64,000 bases of DNA from Nocardioides glacieisoli (GTDB taxonomy: Bacteria > Actinomycetota > Actinomycetes > Propionibacteriales > Nocardioidaceae). The stretch covers positions 62,001-126,000 of the forward strand of contig NZ_SDWS01000008.1 of NCBI RefSeq assembly GCF_004137245.1, given 5' to 3'. A model generated the notes under the pieces. It saw nothing but the letters and a program-made list of their open reading frames with translations, made no database searches and was not told the origin of the DNA. Position numbers and translations under genes: made by a program. Each line of letters begins with the position of its first letter. The stretch's first letter is position 1. Positions 16,208-24,767 of this stretch are shown piece after piece.

Positions 16208-17641
16208 GTGCTCCTCACCGTCACGACCACCCACACCCCGGCGACCGACCTGGGCCACCTGCTCCACAAGCACCCCGACCGGGTGCAGGAGTTCTCCCGG
16301 TCCTTCGGCACCGTCACCGTCTTCTACCCCGAGGCCAGCGACGAGCGCTGCACGGCCGCGCTCGTGCTCGACGTCGACCCCGTACGGCTGGCGCGCTCGC
16401 GGGCGCGCAACGCGCCCGACTTCAGCCTCGCGCAGTACGTCAACGACCGGTCGTACGCCGCCTCGTCGCTGCTCGGTGTCGCGATGGCCGACGTGTTCAG
16501 CACCGCCCGCAGCGGCACCTGCAAGGCGCGCCAGGAGCTCGCGGACTCCGCCATCCCGCTCGAGATCGCGATCCCGGTGCTGCCGTGCCGCGGCGGTGCC
16601 GACGTCGCGCACCGTCTCTTCGAGCCGCTCGGCTGGTCGGTCGAGGCCGAGCCGATCCCGCTCGACGAGACGATCGAGGAGTGGGGCGACTCGCGCTACG
16701 TGCAGCTCCGGCTGACCGGCACCCTCCGGCTCGCCGACGCCCTCAACCAGCTCCACGTGCTGCTCCCCGTCCTGGACGAGTCGAAGCACTACTGGCAGGG
16801 CGCCGACGAGGTCGACAAGCTGATGCGCTCGGGAGAGGGATGGCTCGCCGATCACCCCGAGGCGACGCTGATCACCAGGCGCTACCTCGGCCGGAGCAGC
16901 GGGCTCACGCGCACCGCCCTCGTGCGCCTCGCCGAGCTCGGTGACGACCTCGAGGAGGCCGTCGAGCCCGCCGAGGACGAGGAGGTGGTGCAGCCGGAGG
17001 AGACGCGCGTGCCCCTCAACACCCAGCGGCACGACGCGGTCCACCAGGTCCTGCTCGACCTCGGCGCCCGCTCGGTCATCGACCTCGGCTGCGGCCCCGG
17101 CCAATTCCTCCAGCGGCTCGTCCGCACGTCGGCATTCACCCGCGTCGCGGGCAGTGACGTCTCGACGAGGTCGCTGCAGCACGCGGCCCGACGACTGCGG
17201 GTGGAGCGGATGAGCGAGCGCCAGGCCGAGCGCATCGAGCTGTTCCAGGGCGCCCTGACCTACGAGGACGCGAGGTACGCCGGCTACGACGCGGCCGTGC
17301 TGATGGAGGTCGTCGAGCACGTCGACCCGCCGCGGCTCGCGGCGCTCGAGCACGTGGTCTTCGGCGCCGCCCGTCCGCGCGCGGTCATCGTGACGACACC
17401 GAACAGCGAGTACAACGAGCTCTACGCCGGCCTCGTCGGCATGCGGCACCCCGACCACCGCTTCGAGTGGACGCGCGCCGAGCTGCGCGACTGGGCCGAC
17501 CGCGTCTGCAGCACCTACGGCTACGACGTGGAGGTCCGGGGCATCGGCGACGTCGACGACAGCCGGGGCGCGCCCACGCAGCTGGCGATCTTCACCCGCA
17601 CGACCGACGACGACGACGAGAAGGACCGCGACGATGACTGA
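16208..17641 (+). CDS. hen1: Hen1, 3'-terminal RNA ribose 2'-O-methyltransferase
   Basis: 477 residues in two parts. The N-terminal domain (about 1-245) is the bacterial-specific part that in known systems binds and activates the Pnkp ligase; a long acidic linker follows. The C-terminal methyltransferase has DLGCG (292-296) for S-adenosylmethionine and the Hen1 metal site EVVEHV (Glu367, Glu370, His371), with a further His in HPDHRFEW (about 417). Methylating the broken 3' end before ligation protects the repaired RNA from being cut again. GTG 16208 is the start. The stop overlaps the pnkp start by 8 bp. Confidence 0.95.
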   Translation: MLLTVTTTHTPATDLGHLLHKHPDRVQEFSRSFGTVTVFYPEASDERCTAALVLDVDPVRLARSRARNAPDFSLAQYVNDRSYAASSLLGVAMADVFSTARSGTCKARQELADSAIPLEIAIPVLPCRGGADVAHRLFEPLGWSVEAEPIPLDETIEEWGDSRYVQLRLTGTLRLADALNQLHVLLPVLDESKHYWQGADEVDKLMRSGEGWLADHPEATLITRRYLGRSSGLTRTALVRLAELGDDLEEAVEPAEDEEVVQPEETRVPLNTQRHDAVHQVLLDLGARSVIDLGCGPGQFLQRLVRTSAFTRVAGSDVSTRSLQHAARRLRVERMSERQAERIELFQGALTYEDARYAGYDAAVLMEVVEHVDPPRLAALEHVVFGAARPRAVIVTTPNSEYNELYAGLVGMRHPDHRFEWTRAELRDWADRVCSTYGYDVEVRGIGDVDDSRGAPTQLAIFTRTTDDDDEKDRDDD

Positions 17642-20144
17642 GACCCGCCAGCTGAACCTCCCCAGCATGGGGCTGGTCGTGCTCGTCGGCGTGTCCGGGA
17701 GCGGCAAGTCGACCTTCGCGCGCACGCACTTCAAGCCCACCGAGGTCGTCTCGAGCGACTTCTGCCGCGGTCTCGTCGCCGACGACGAGACCGACCAGTC
17801 GGCGACCCCGGACGCCTTCGACGTCCTGCACTACATCGTGGGCACCCGCCTGCGCCGCGGCCTGCTCACCGTCATCGACGCGACCAACGTCCAGCGCCCG
17901 GCGCGCGCGTCGCTGGTGAAGCTCGCGCGCGAGCACAACGTGCTCGTCGACGCCATCGTCATCGACGTACCGGAGTCGCTGGCGCACGAGCGCAACGCCT
18001 CACGCCCCGACCGCGCCTTCGGGTCGCACGTCGTCGCCCGCCAGCACCGCGACCTGCGCCGCTCGCTCGGCAAGCTCACCAAGGAGGGCTTCCGGCGCGT
18101 GCACGTGCTGCGCGGCACCGAGGAGGTCGACGCGGTAGAGATCGTGCGCGAGCGCCCGTGGAACGACCGCCGCGACCTGCGCGGACCCTTCGACATCATC
18201 GGCGACGTCCACGGCTGCGCCTCCGAGCTGCGCACGCTGCTGACGGAGCTGGGCTGGACGATCTCGTACGTCGACGGAGCGGCCGTCGACGCGGTGCACC
18301 CCAAGGGTCGGCAGGCGGTCTTCGTCGGCGACCTGGTCGACCGCGGCCCCGACACCCCGGGCGTCCTGCGGCTCGCGATGGGCATGGTCGCCTCCGGCGC
18401 CGCGATCAGCGTCTCGGGCAACCACGAGGCCAAGCTCGTGCGGGCGATGCGCGGCGCCAAGGTCCAGGTCTCGCACGGGCTCGCGGAGTCACTGGCGCAG
18501 CTCGAGGCCGAGACCGACGAGTTCCGCACCAGCGCGCTCGCCTTCATGGACGGGCTGATCAGCCACTTCGTCCTCGACGACGGACGGCTCGTGGTGGCGC
18601 ACGCCGGGCTCAAGGAGGCCTACCACGGGCGCTCGTCCGGGCGGGTCCGCGCGTTCGCGCTCTACGGCGACACCACCGGCGAGACCGACGACTACGGCCT
18701 GCCCGTCCGCTACCCGTGGGCGCAGGACTACCGCGGGGAGGCGATGGTCGTCTACGGCCACACGCCGGTGCCGACCGCCGAGTGGATCAACAACACGATC
18801 TGCCTCGACACCGGCGTCGTCTTCGGCGGCGCCCTCACCGCGCTGCGCTACCCCGAGCGCGAGATCGTCTCCGTGCCCGCGGAGCAGCAGTGGTACGAGC
18901 CGGTGCGCCCGCTCGCACCGACCGTCGCCGAGCGGGAGCCCTCCGTGCTGGCGATCGACGACGTCGCCGGCACCCGCTGGCTGGAGTCGCCGCACGCCGG
19001 CAAGGTCAAGATCCCCGAGGAGAACGCGGCCGCCGCCCTCGAGATCATGAGCCGGTTCGCCGTGGACCCGCGGTGGCTGGTCTACCTGCCGCCGACCATG
19101 TCGCCGGTCGCGACCTCGAGCCTCGACGGCTACCTCGAGCACCCGGAGGAGGCGTTCGAGGAGTACGCCGGCTGGGGCGTCACGCGAGTCGTGTGCGAGG
19201 AGAAGCACATGGGCTCGCGAGCCATCGCGGTCATCGCGCAGGACGCCGACGTCGCCGCGCGCCGCTTCGGGGTCTCCGACGGCACCACCGGCGTCATCCA
19301 CACCCGCACCGGCCGCCCGTTCTTCGCGGACACGAGCGCGCTCGTCGACAAGGTGCGGACCGCGGCACAGCCGCTCTTCGAGTCGCTGGAGACCGACTGG
19401 CTGGCGCTCGACTGCGAGCTGCTCCCCTGGTCGGCCAAGGCGCTCGAGCTGATCAAGGCGCAGTACGCCTCGGTGGGGGCGGCCGCGCGACACGTGCTGC
19501 CTGAGGCCCTGTCGGTCCTGGAGGCGGCCGCCTCGCGGGGTCTCGACGTCGGCGCGCTGACGACGAGGACCGAGGAGCGGCTGGCCAACGCCCACGCGTT
19601 CCGCGACGCCTACGCGGCGTACGTCCGACCGACCGACGGGCTCGACGGGATCACGCTGGCGCCCTTCCAGGTGCTCGCCGTCGAGGGCCGCGCGCTCGCG
19701 GTCACCGAGTCGCACGAGTGGCACCTCGACCGACTCGCCGGCCTGGTCGGTGACGTGATCACGCCGACGCGGCACCGCTACGTCGACCTGTCCTCCCGCG
19801 AGGAGCGCGACGCTGCCACGCAGTGGTGGCTCGACCTGACCGCTGCGGGCGGCGAGGGCATGGTCGTGAAGCCCGCCCACCTCACCGAGGGACGGGTGCA
19901 GCCCGGCATCAAGGTGCGCGGCCGGGAGTACCTCCGGATCATCTACGGGCCCGACTACACCGCGTCGCTCGACGTCCTGCGCCAGCGCCACCTCGGCAAG
20001 AAGCGCCAGCTCGCCGCGCGCGAGCACGGCCTGGGGCTCGACGCGATCGCCGGCTTCGTCGCCGGCGACCCGCTCTGGAAGGTGCACCAGGCCGTCTTCG
20101 CGGTGCTCGCCCTCGAGTCCGAGCCGGTCGACCCGCGGCTGTGA
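17634..20144 (+). CDS. pnkp: Polynucleotide kinase-phosphatase-ligase Pnkp
   Basis: 836 residues, the full three-module RNA end-healing and sealing enzyme. Kinase: P-loop GVSGSGKST (19-27). 2',3'-phosphatase of the metallophosphoesterase type: GDVHGC (190-195), GDLVDRGPD (Asp233), SGNHE (Asn263-His264). Ligase/adenylyltransferase: EEKHMGSRA with Lys524 as the predicted AMP-linked lysine, plus the C-terminal GGEGMVVKPAHL motif. The ligase needs Hen1, which is encoded directly upstream. Together they heal, methylate and seal RNAs cut by ribotoxins. No key residue appears lost. Confidence 0.96.
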   Translation: MTETRQLNLPSMGLVVLVGVSGSGKSTFARTHFKPTEVVSSDFCRGLVADDETDQSATPDAFDVLHYIVGTRLRRGLLTVIDATNVQRPARASLVKLAREHNVLVDAIVIDVPESLAHERNASRPDRAFGSHVVARQHRDLRRSLGKLTKEGFRRVHVLRGTEEVDAVEIVRERPWNDRRDLRGPFDIIGDVHGCASELRTLLTELGWTISYVDGAAVDAVHPKGRQAVFVGDLVDRGPDTPGVLRLAMGMVASGAAISVSGNHEAKLVRAMRGAKVQVSHGLAESLAQLEAETDEFRTSALAFMDGLISHFVLDDGRLVVAHAGLKEAYHGRSSGRVRAFALYGDTTGETDDYGLPVRYPWAQDYRGEAMVVYGHTPVPTAEWINNTICLDTGVVFGGALTALRYPEREIVSVPAEQQWYEPVRPLAPTVAEREPSVLAIDDVAGTRWLESPHAGKVKIPEENAAAALEIMSRFAVDPRWLVYLPPTMSPVATSSLDGYLEHPEEAFEEYAGWGVTRVVCEEKHMGSRAIAVIAQDADVAARRFGVSDGTTGVIHTRTGRPFFADTSALVDKVRTAAQPLFESLETDWLALDCELLPWSAKALELIKAQYASVGAAARHVLPEALSVLEAAASRGLDVGALTTRTEERLANAHAFRDAYAAYVRPTDGLDGITLAPFQVLAVEGRALAVTESHEWHLDRLAGLVGDVITPTRHRYVDLSSREERDAATQWWLDLTAAGGEGMVVKPAHLTEGRVQPGIKVRGREYLRIIYGPDYTASLDVLRQRHLGKKRQLAAREHGLGLDAIAGFVAGDPLWKVHQAVFAVLALESEPVDPRL

Positions 20145-20152
20145 CGGGCACA

Positions 20153-21328
20153 ATGTCGCGGGTGAAGATCGACCTGACCGTCGCCGCGGTCCCCGCCTTC
20201 GTCGGCGCGATGATCGCGGAGCACGCGTGGCAGCGCGCGCACCCCGTCGAGCCCGGCACCCGGGCCGGTGACTACCAGCTCGCCGACACGGTCGCGAGCC
20301 TGAGCATGGGCATCGGCAGCCTGGCCGCGCCCTACGTCGCGCGCCGGCTGCTCGACCCCGTCACCCCCGGGGTCGGGCGGCACGGCCGGACGCTGCTCGC
20401 GCTCGGCGCCGCCGCGGCCGTGCTGACCACGGTCGGTGACGTCGTACGCCGACGGGTGCGGGACGGGTCGTTGCCCGAGCCGCAGACCGTGCCGGCCGCG
20501 GTGCGCGAGGTGCAGGACGAGCTGGCCGACATCCGGCTGGGACCTGCGGTGGCGCGCGCGGACAGGCCCGTCGTCGCGCCCGCGCTGCGGCGTACGCACG
20601 GCGCCCTAGCCGTCAGCGCCGTGGCCTCGACGGCACTGGTGACGTCGACGACCTGGGCGGCGATGACGGCCGGCAAGCGGCTGTTCGCGCGCTCACCGCT
20701 CGACCTCGGTGCCGGCCCGTGGGCCGCGGTGGCGGCCGTGCTCGGCTGGGACTTCATCTACTACTGGAACCACCGCGCGAGCCACGAGAGCCGCTGGCTG
20801 TGGGCGGTCCACGTGGTGCACCACTCGAGCGAGCGCTACAACCTCTCGACGGCGTTGCGCCAGCCCGTCGCGGAGGGAGTCACCCTCACCGTCCCCTACG
20901 GCCTGCTCGCGCTCGCCGGCGTGCGGCCCGCGCTCATCGAGCAGGCGCGCGGCATCAACCTGATCTACCAGTTCTGGATCCACACCGAGGCGATCCAGCG
21001 GCTCGGCTGGGTGGAGAAGGTCTTCAACACCCCGTCGCACCACCGCGTGCACCACGGCTCCAACCGCGACTACCTCGACCGCAACCACGGCAGCATCCTC
21101 ATCCTCTGGGACCGCCTCTTCGGGACGTTCGAGGAGGAGGACGAACCGGTCGTCTACGGCCTGACGAGCAACGTCGACTCCTACAACCCCGCGCGCATCG
21201 CGACCCACGAGTGGGCCGACATCGCCGCAGACGTCGCGGCGGCAGAGGACTGGCACGACCGGTTCTCGTTCCTCCTGCGCCGGCCGGGCTGGGCGTACTC
21301 CCGCCGGGCAGCGGCAGGCGTCGCCTGA
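20153..21328 (+). CDS. Sterol desaturase / fatty acid hydroxylase family membrane protein
   Basis: 391 residues. Integral membrane di-iron enzyme with the histidine clusters of the superfamily: HRASHE, HVVHHSSERYN and HHRVHHGSNRDYLDRNHG. The N-terminus has hydrophobic segments interrupted by an Arg-rich insert. Such enzymes hydroxylate or desaturate fatty acids, sterols or carotenoids; the substrate here is unknown. ATG 20153 was chosen because the frame further upstream lies inside pnkp; it sits 8 bp after the pnkp stop, but a link to RNA repair is not implied. Confidence 0.85.
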   Translation: MSRVKIDLTVAAVPAFVGAMIAEHAWQRAHPVEPGTRAGDYQLADTVASLSMGIGSLAAPYVARRLLDPVTPGVGRHGRTLLALGAAAAVLTTVGDVVRRRVRDGSLPEPQTVPAAVREVQDELADIRLGPAVARADRPVVAPALRRTHGALAVSAVASTALVTSTTWAAMTAGKRLFARSPLDLGAGPWAAVAAVLGWDFIYYWNHRASHESRWLWAVHVVHHSSERYNLSTALRQPVAEGVTLTVPYGLLALAGVRPALIEQARGINLIYQFWIHTEAIQRLGWVEKVFNTPSHHRVHHGSNRDYLDRNHGSILILWDRLFGTFEEEDEPVVYGLTSNVDSYNPARIATHEWADIAADVAAAEDWHDRFSFLLRRPGWAYSRRAAAGVA

Positions 21329-21368
21329 TCGGCGCAGCGGGGTCGGGACAGCGACCTAGGCTGGACCC

Positions 21369-21674
21369 ATGACGGCCACCCTCGAACCCGTGACGGCCGA
21401 CGAGGTCTACACCGCCGACGTCGAGCCGCGTCGGCGCGACCGCCTCGGCCGGGTCGCGGCGGGGGCGCTCGACCTGTGGTGCGCGATGTCCGGGGGACGT
21501 TTCGACCTCACCAACGAGGGTGTGGTCGTGGTCCGCCGCCGACGCGACGGCGGGCTCGAGCTCCGCGTGCCGGCCGGTGGCCCCGAGGCCGCAGCAGTCC
21601 TCCTCGACGTGATGCGGACCCAGCTCGAGACGTTGAGCCCGGACGAGTTCCGCGAGGGCTGGGGAATCGACTGA
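21369..21674 (+). CDS. Small conserved-looking protein of unknown function
   Basis: 101 residues, acidic N-terminus, no signal peptide or membrane segment. No family recognised. The pattern of a short beta-rich middle (DLTNEGVVVVRRRRDGGLELRVPAGG) and a helical C-terminus (AAAVLLDVMRTQLETLSPDEFREGWGID) suggests a folded domain. The start follows TAGGCT (21357-21362) by 6 nt, a typical leaderless promoter here. It ends 3 bp from the convergent ATP-grasp gene. Confidence 0.65.
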   Translation: MTATLEPVTADEVYTADVEPRRRDRLGRVAAGALDLWCAMSGGRFDLTNEGVVVVRRRRDGGLELRVPAGGPEAAAVLLDVMRTQLETLSPDEFREGWGID

Positions 21675-21677
21675 GGG

Positions 21678-22718
21678 TCAGCTCGTCGCGAGCGTGTGGT
21701 TGTCGATCTCCGCGTAGTGCCGGCGGATGTTCACCTTGCGCTCGAGCTCGGCGATGATCGCGGGCGCGAAGTTGACCTCGTAGAGGGCCTGGGCGCTGCC
21801 GAGGCCACCGGGGCTGAAGACGTTGATCTCCATCAGCTTGTCGCCGACGATGTCGAGCCCCACGAGGAACATCCCGTCGCTGACCAGCTTGGGCCGCACG
21901 ATCTCGACCATCTCGAGCATCGCGTCGGTCACGGCGACCTTCGTGGCCTTGCCGCCGGCGGACATGTTGGAGCGGATGTCCTTGGTGGAGTTGGTGCGGC
22001 GGAAGGCGGCGTACTTCCCGTCCACCATCAGCGGCTGGCCGTTCATCACGAACATCCGGACGTCGCCCTTGGCCGCCTCGGGCAGGTACTCCTGCGCGAC
22101 GACGTAGCCGTCGCGGGAGATGGCCTCGATGATCTGCTTGAGGTTGGGACCCTCCTTGCGGTCGACGAGGAAGACGCCGGCGCCGCCCGAGCCCTGGAGC
22201 GGCTTGAGCACCGCCTTGCCACCGAGGTCGGCGATGAACGACTCGATCATCGCCTCGTCGCGCGAGATCAGCGTCCGGGGGCGGACGATCTCCGGGAAGT
22301 GCTGGAAGTACGCCTTGGACAGCGCGTTGGCCAGGCTGGTCGGGTCGTTGACGACCAGCACGCCGCTCGCCGCGATGAGCTGGCCGAACGCGACGCCGGC
22401 GTTGTTGCGCCACGGGTCGGTCTCGGCGTCGTCGGCGGGGTCGTTGCGCAGCATCACGACGTCGAACTCCGACATCGGGATCAGCTGCTCGACGTCGGGC
22501 TTCTTCACGTCGGCCATGTGGCGCTCGAGGGAGCGGTACGTCTTGGCGTGGCCCATGCGTGCCTTGGTGCTCAGTGAGCCGTCGGGCTCGTAGGCGAAGT
22601 CGCCGATGCCCATGTACCAGGCCTCGTGGCCCATCTCCTTGGCCGCCATGGCCAGGCGGTTGGTGGTGTACTCCGCCTTCTCCGTCTCGATGTCGTTGAC
22701 GACGAATCCGATCTTCAT
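21678..22718 (-). CDS. ATP-grasp ligase, glutathione synthetase-like
   Basis: 346 residues. GshB-like ATP-grasp layout: a Rossmann-like N-terminal domain (MKIGFVVNDIETEKAEYTTNRLAMAA), ALSKAYFQHFPEIVRPRTLISRD, the nucleotide-binding PLQGSGGAGVFLVDRKEG, DVRMFVMNG, and the C-terminal metal-binding VGLDIVGDKLMEINVFSPGGL. It probably joins a carboxylate to an amine with ATP. ATG 22718 has GGGAGGA upstream and overlaps the DUF1704 stop (ATGA). The three-gene operon with a QEGLA peptidase and an N-formylglutamate amidohydrolase points to making or trimming a glutamyl-type conjugate; the product is unknown. Confidence 0.85.
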   Translation of the reverse strand: MKIGFVVNDIETEKAEYTTNRLAMAAKEMGHEAWYMGIGDFAYEPDGSLSTKARMGHAKTYRSLERHMADVKKPDVEQLIPMSEFDVVMLRNDPADDAETDPWRNNAGVAFGQLIAASGVLVVNDPTSLANALSKAYFQHFPEIVRPRTLISRDEAMIESFIADLGGKAVLKPLQGSGGAGVFLVDRKEGPNLKQIIEAISRDGYVVAQEYLPEAAKGDVRMFVMNGQPLMVDGKYAAFRRTNSTKDIRSNMSAGGKATKVAVTDAMLEMVEIVRPKLVSDGMFLVGLDIVGDKLMEINVFSPGGLGSAQALYEVNFAPAIIAELERKVNIRRHYAEIDNHTLATS

Positions 22719-23890
22719 GCGTGTCCTCCCAGGAGTGAGCCGAGATCTTCGGTGCCGGCTGCCCGCGCGAGGTTCGCGTGGGTCTGCGGGTCGTGCAGGT
22801 ATCGGGGGAGGATCCGCGGGGGCCTGAGCAGTCCGCGGTCCTCCAGGTCGCCGATGAGCGGCAGGTCGCGCAACGAGAACTTGCCCAGCCAGAGCCGGTC
22901 GAGCGAGCCGCCGTCGCCGAGGTGCTCGAGCAGCTCGACGAGGCCGCGCAGGTAGATCGCGTCCTTGGTCATCCCGCCGGAGCGATAGACGCGCATGACG
23001 GTCGTCCACGCGCTGCCCTGGGGGAAGTCGTCCGCGACGAGCGCCTCGTGGGCCTCGGCGAAGGTCGCGCCGCCGATCATCCGGTGCACGGTGACGACCC
23101 GGCTGGCGAGCTGGCGCAGCCGGAACGCGGTGAGACCGCCGCAGGCGATCTCCGACAGCACGGCCAGCCCCTCCTGCGTCTCGTCGTAGCCCGCGAGCCC
23201 GACGCCCATCACCTTGATCGGCTGCCGGCTGCCGTTGGCCTGGGTCACCAGGTGGGTGCCGACCTCGTGGTGGAGCAGCGCCTGCGCGCGGGCCCGCTGC
23301 ACCTTGGTCTCCGGCCCGATCAGCAGCACGTCGCCCGAGACCATCACGCCGTTGACGTCCGCCCGGATCTCCGCGTGCATGTCGAGGTCGGGGTCCTCCG
23401 CGCGGTAGAGCTCGATCTCCTCCTCGGCCAGGGCGAGGAACTCCTCGGCGTCGAGCGCCTCGTCGCTCGGCTCGGTGCGGGTGATCCCGACCAGCAGCTG
23501 CTCGGCCTGCGTGCGCAGCGCCGGCGACACGCCGCCGTACAGCTCCACGCTCAGCGGGAGGAAGTCCTCGGTGTCGCGGGCCTCGAGCATGTCGAGCTGC
23601 AGCTCCATCTCGCGGTGCTTGGCGCGCAGCAGCTGGCCCAGCACCGGGTCCTCGACAGCGCCGAGGTCGACGGCCGCCAGCTCGGCGCGTACGACGTCGG
23701 GGTCGGCCTCGAGCTCGCGGTAGGTGAACTCCGGCTCGGGCTCGCGCCCCTCGATGAAGTCGTCGCGCAGGTCGTCGGCGTCGACCGGGGTGATGTCGAG
23801 GAGGAAGCGGAAGCTGCCCGCGAGCAGGGCGAGCTGGTGGTCGACGGCGAGGTCGGCCGCACTGAGCTCCTCACCTCCCTCGGCGCTCAC
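22715..23890 (-). CDS. DUF1704/QEGLA-motif metallopeptidase-like protein
   Basis: 391 residues of the family annotated as 'flavohemoglobin expression-modulating QEGLA motif protein' (DUF1704), related to eukaryotic MATCAP carboxypeptidases. HEVGTH (208-213) gives the zinc ligands and catalytic Glu; QEGLAVLSE (239-247) supplies the further Glu. The N-terminal 120 residues are acidic and helical. Both ends overlap neighbours by 4 bp, so it is translated between the amidohydrolase and the ATP-grasp enzyme. A peptide-bond-cutting role is inferred from the family. Confidence 0.85.
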   Translation of the reverse strand: MSAEGGEELSAADLAVDHQLALLAGSFRFLLDITPVDADDLRDDFIEGREPEPEFTYRELEADPDVVRAELAAVDLGAVEDPVLGQLLRAKHREMELQLDMLEARDTEDFLPLSVELYGGVSPALRTQAEQLLVGITRTEPSDEALDAEEFLALAEEEIELYRAEDPDLDMHAEIRADVNGVMVSGDVLLIGPETKVQRARAQALLHHEVGTHLVTQANGSRQPIKVMGVGLAGYDETQEGLAVLSEIACGGLTAFRLRQLASRVVTVHRMIGGATFAEAHEALVADDFPQGSAWTTVMRVYRSGGMTKDAIYLRGLVELLEHLGDGGSLDRLWLGKFSLRDLPLIGDLEDRGLLRPPRILPRYLHDPQTHANLARAAGTEDLGSLLGGHA

Positions 23891-24690
23891 CGCAGCCGCT
23901 CCAGCTCCTCGTGGAGGCCCGGCAGGGTGCCGGCGAGGGCGGTGCGCAGGCAGCTCAGCCGCTCCTCGTCGACCTCAGCGGTCCACTCGTCCATCCAGGT
24001 CTTCTTGAACTCGAGCGCCAGCACGCACCCGACGCCGGGGTAGCGGTCGTGGACGAACCAGGCGAGCGCCCGACCCTGGAAGGAGACGTTCTCGCGGGCG
24101 TCGACGGGGCCGCACCCGGGTGCCCCCGCACGGATGTCGGCCAGGAACCTCTCGACCAGCGGGCCGAAGGTCTGCCGGTCGACGCTGGCGGTGCCGACGT
24201 TGACCTCGGGGTTGTCCTCGGCGGGCGCCGGGTCGGCGTCCGCGCCGTCGCGGCGGTGGTTGTAGGAGTGCACGTCGAGCAGGACGAACGGTCCGCGCTC
24301 GGCGAGGGCGTCGAGCCGCGGCGCGAGGGCGTCGTAGAAGGCGTCGTAGGTCGCCAGGCTCCCCTCGAACAGCTCGCGCGACAGCGTCCCGCCGTGCCAC
24401 ACGTCGAGACCCCAGCAGTCCTCGGGGCGCCGGTAGACCGCTTCGCGCCGAGGACGGTTGAGGTCGGCCTCGAAGCGCGACCTGGACGTGACCGCGCGGT
24501 CCGTCACGACCGCGGCGATGCGGTCGGTGAACGGGTCCTCCTCGCGCAGCCGCGTGGCCTCGTCGAGCACCATCGCCTCGGCGATCTCCGGGCGCAGCCC
24601 GTGGCCGGCGTGCACCGACGTCGCGACGACCGGTCCCTCCCAGTCCCCTGCGAACGTGACGACGTCCGACGTCCCTCCCAAGTCCGTCAT
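23887..24690 (-). CDS. N-formylglutamate amidohydrolase family protein
   Basis: 267 residues, zinc-dependent amidohydrolase fold. Visible ligands and motifs are HAGH (27-30), RFEADLNRPRR (72-82), DVHSYNH (139-145) and the C-terminal VLALEFKKTWMDEW. Classical members split N-formyl-L-glutamate in histidine breakdown, but no hut genes are nearby. Here it is first in an operon with DUF1704 and an ATP-grasp enzyme, so a different N-acyl-glutamyl substrate is likely. ATG 24690, divergent from the sirtuin gene. Confidence 0.85.
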   Translation of the reverse strand: MTDLGGTSDVVTFAGDWEGPVVATSVHAGHGLRPEIAEAMVLDEATRLREEDPFTDRIAAVVTDRAVTSRSRFEADLNRPRREAVYRRPEDCWGLDVWHGGTLSRELFEGSLATYDAFYDALAPRLDALAERGPFVLLDVHSYNHRRDGADADPAPAEDNPEVNVGTASVDRQTFGPLVERFLADIRAGAPGCGPVDARENVSFQGRALAWFVHDRYPGVGCVLALEFKKTWMDEWTAEVDEERLSCLRTALAGTLPGLHEELERLR

Positions 24691-24767
24691 GGCGCCTGTC
24701 TACCCGAGTCGGCGCCCACCCTCATCCCGCGCGCACCCCCAGGGGTGACCGGTGCTAGTACTGGACC

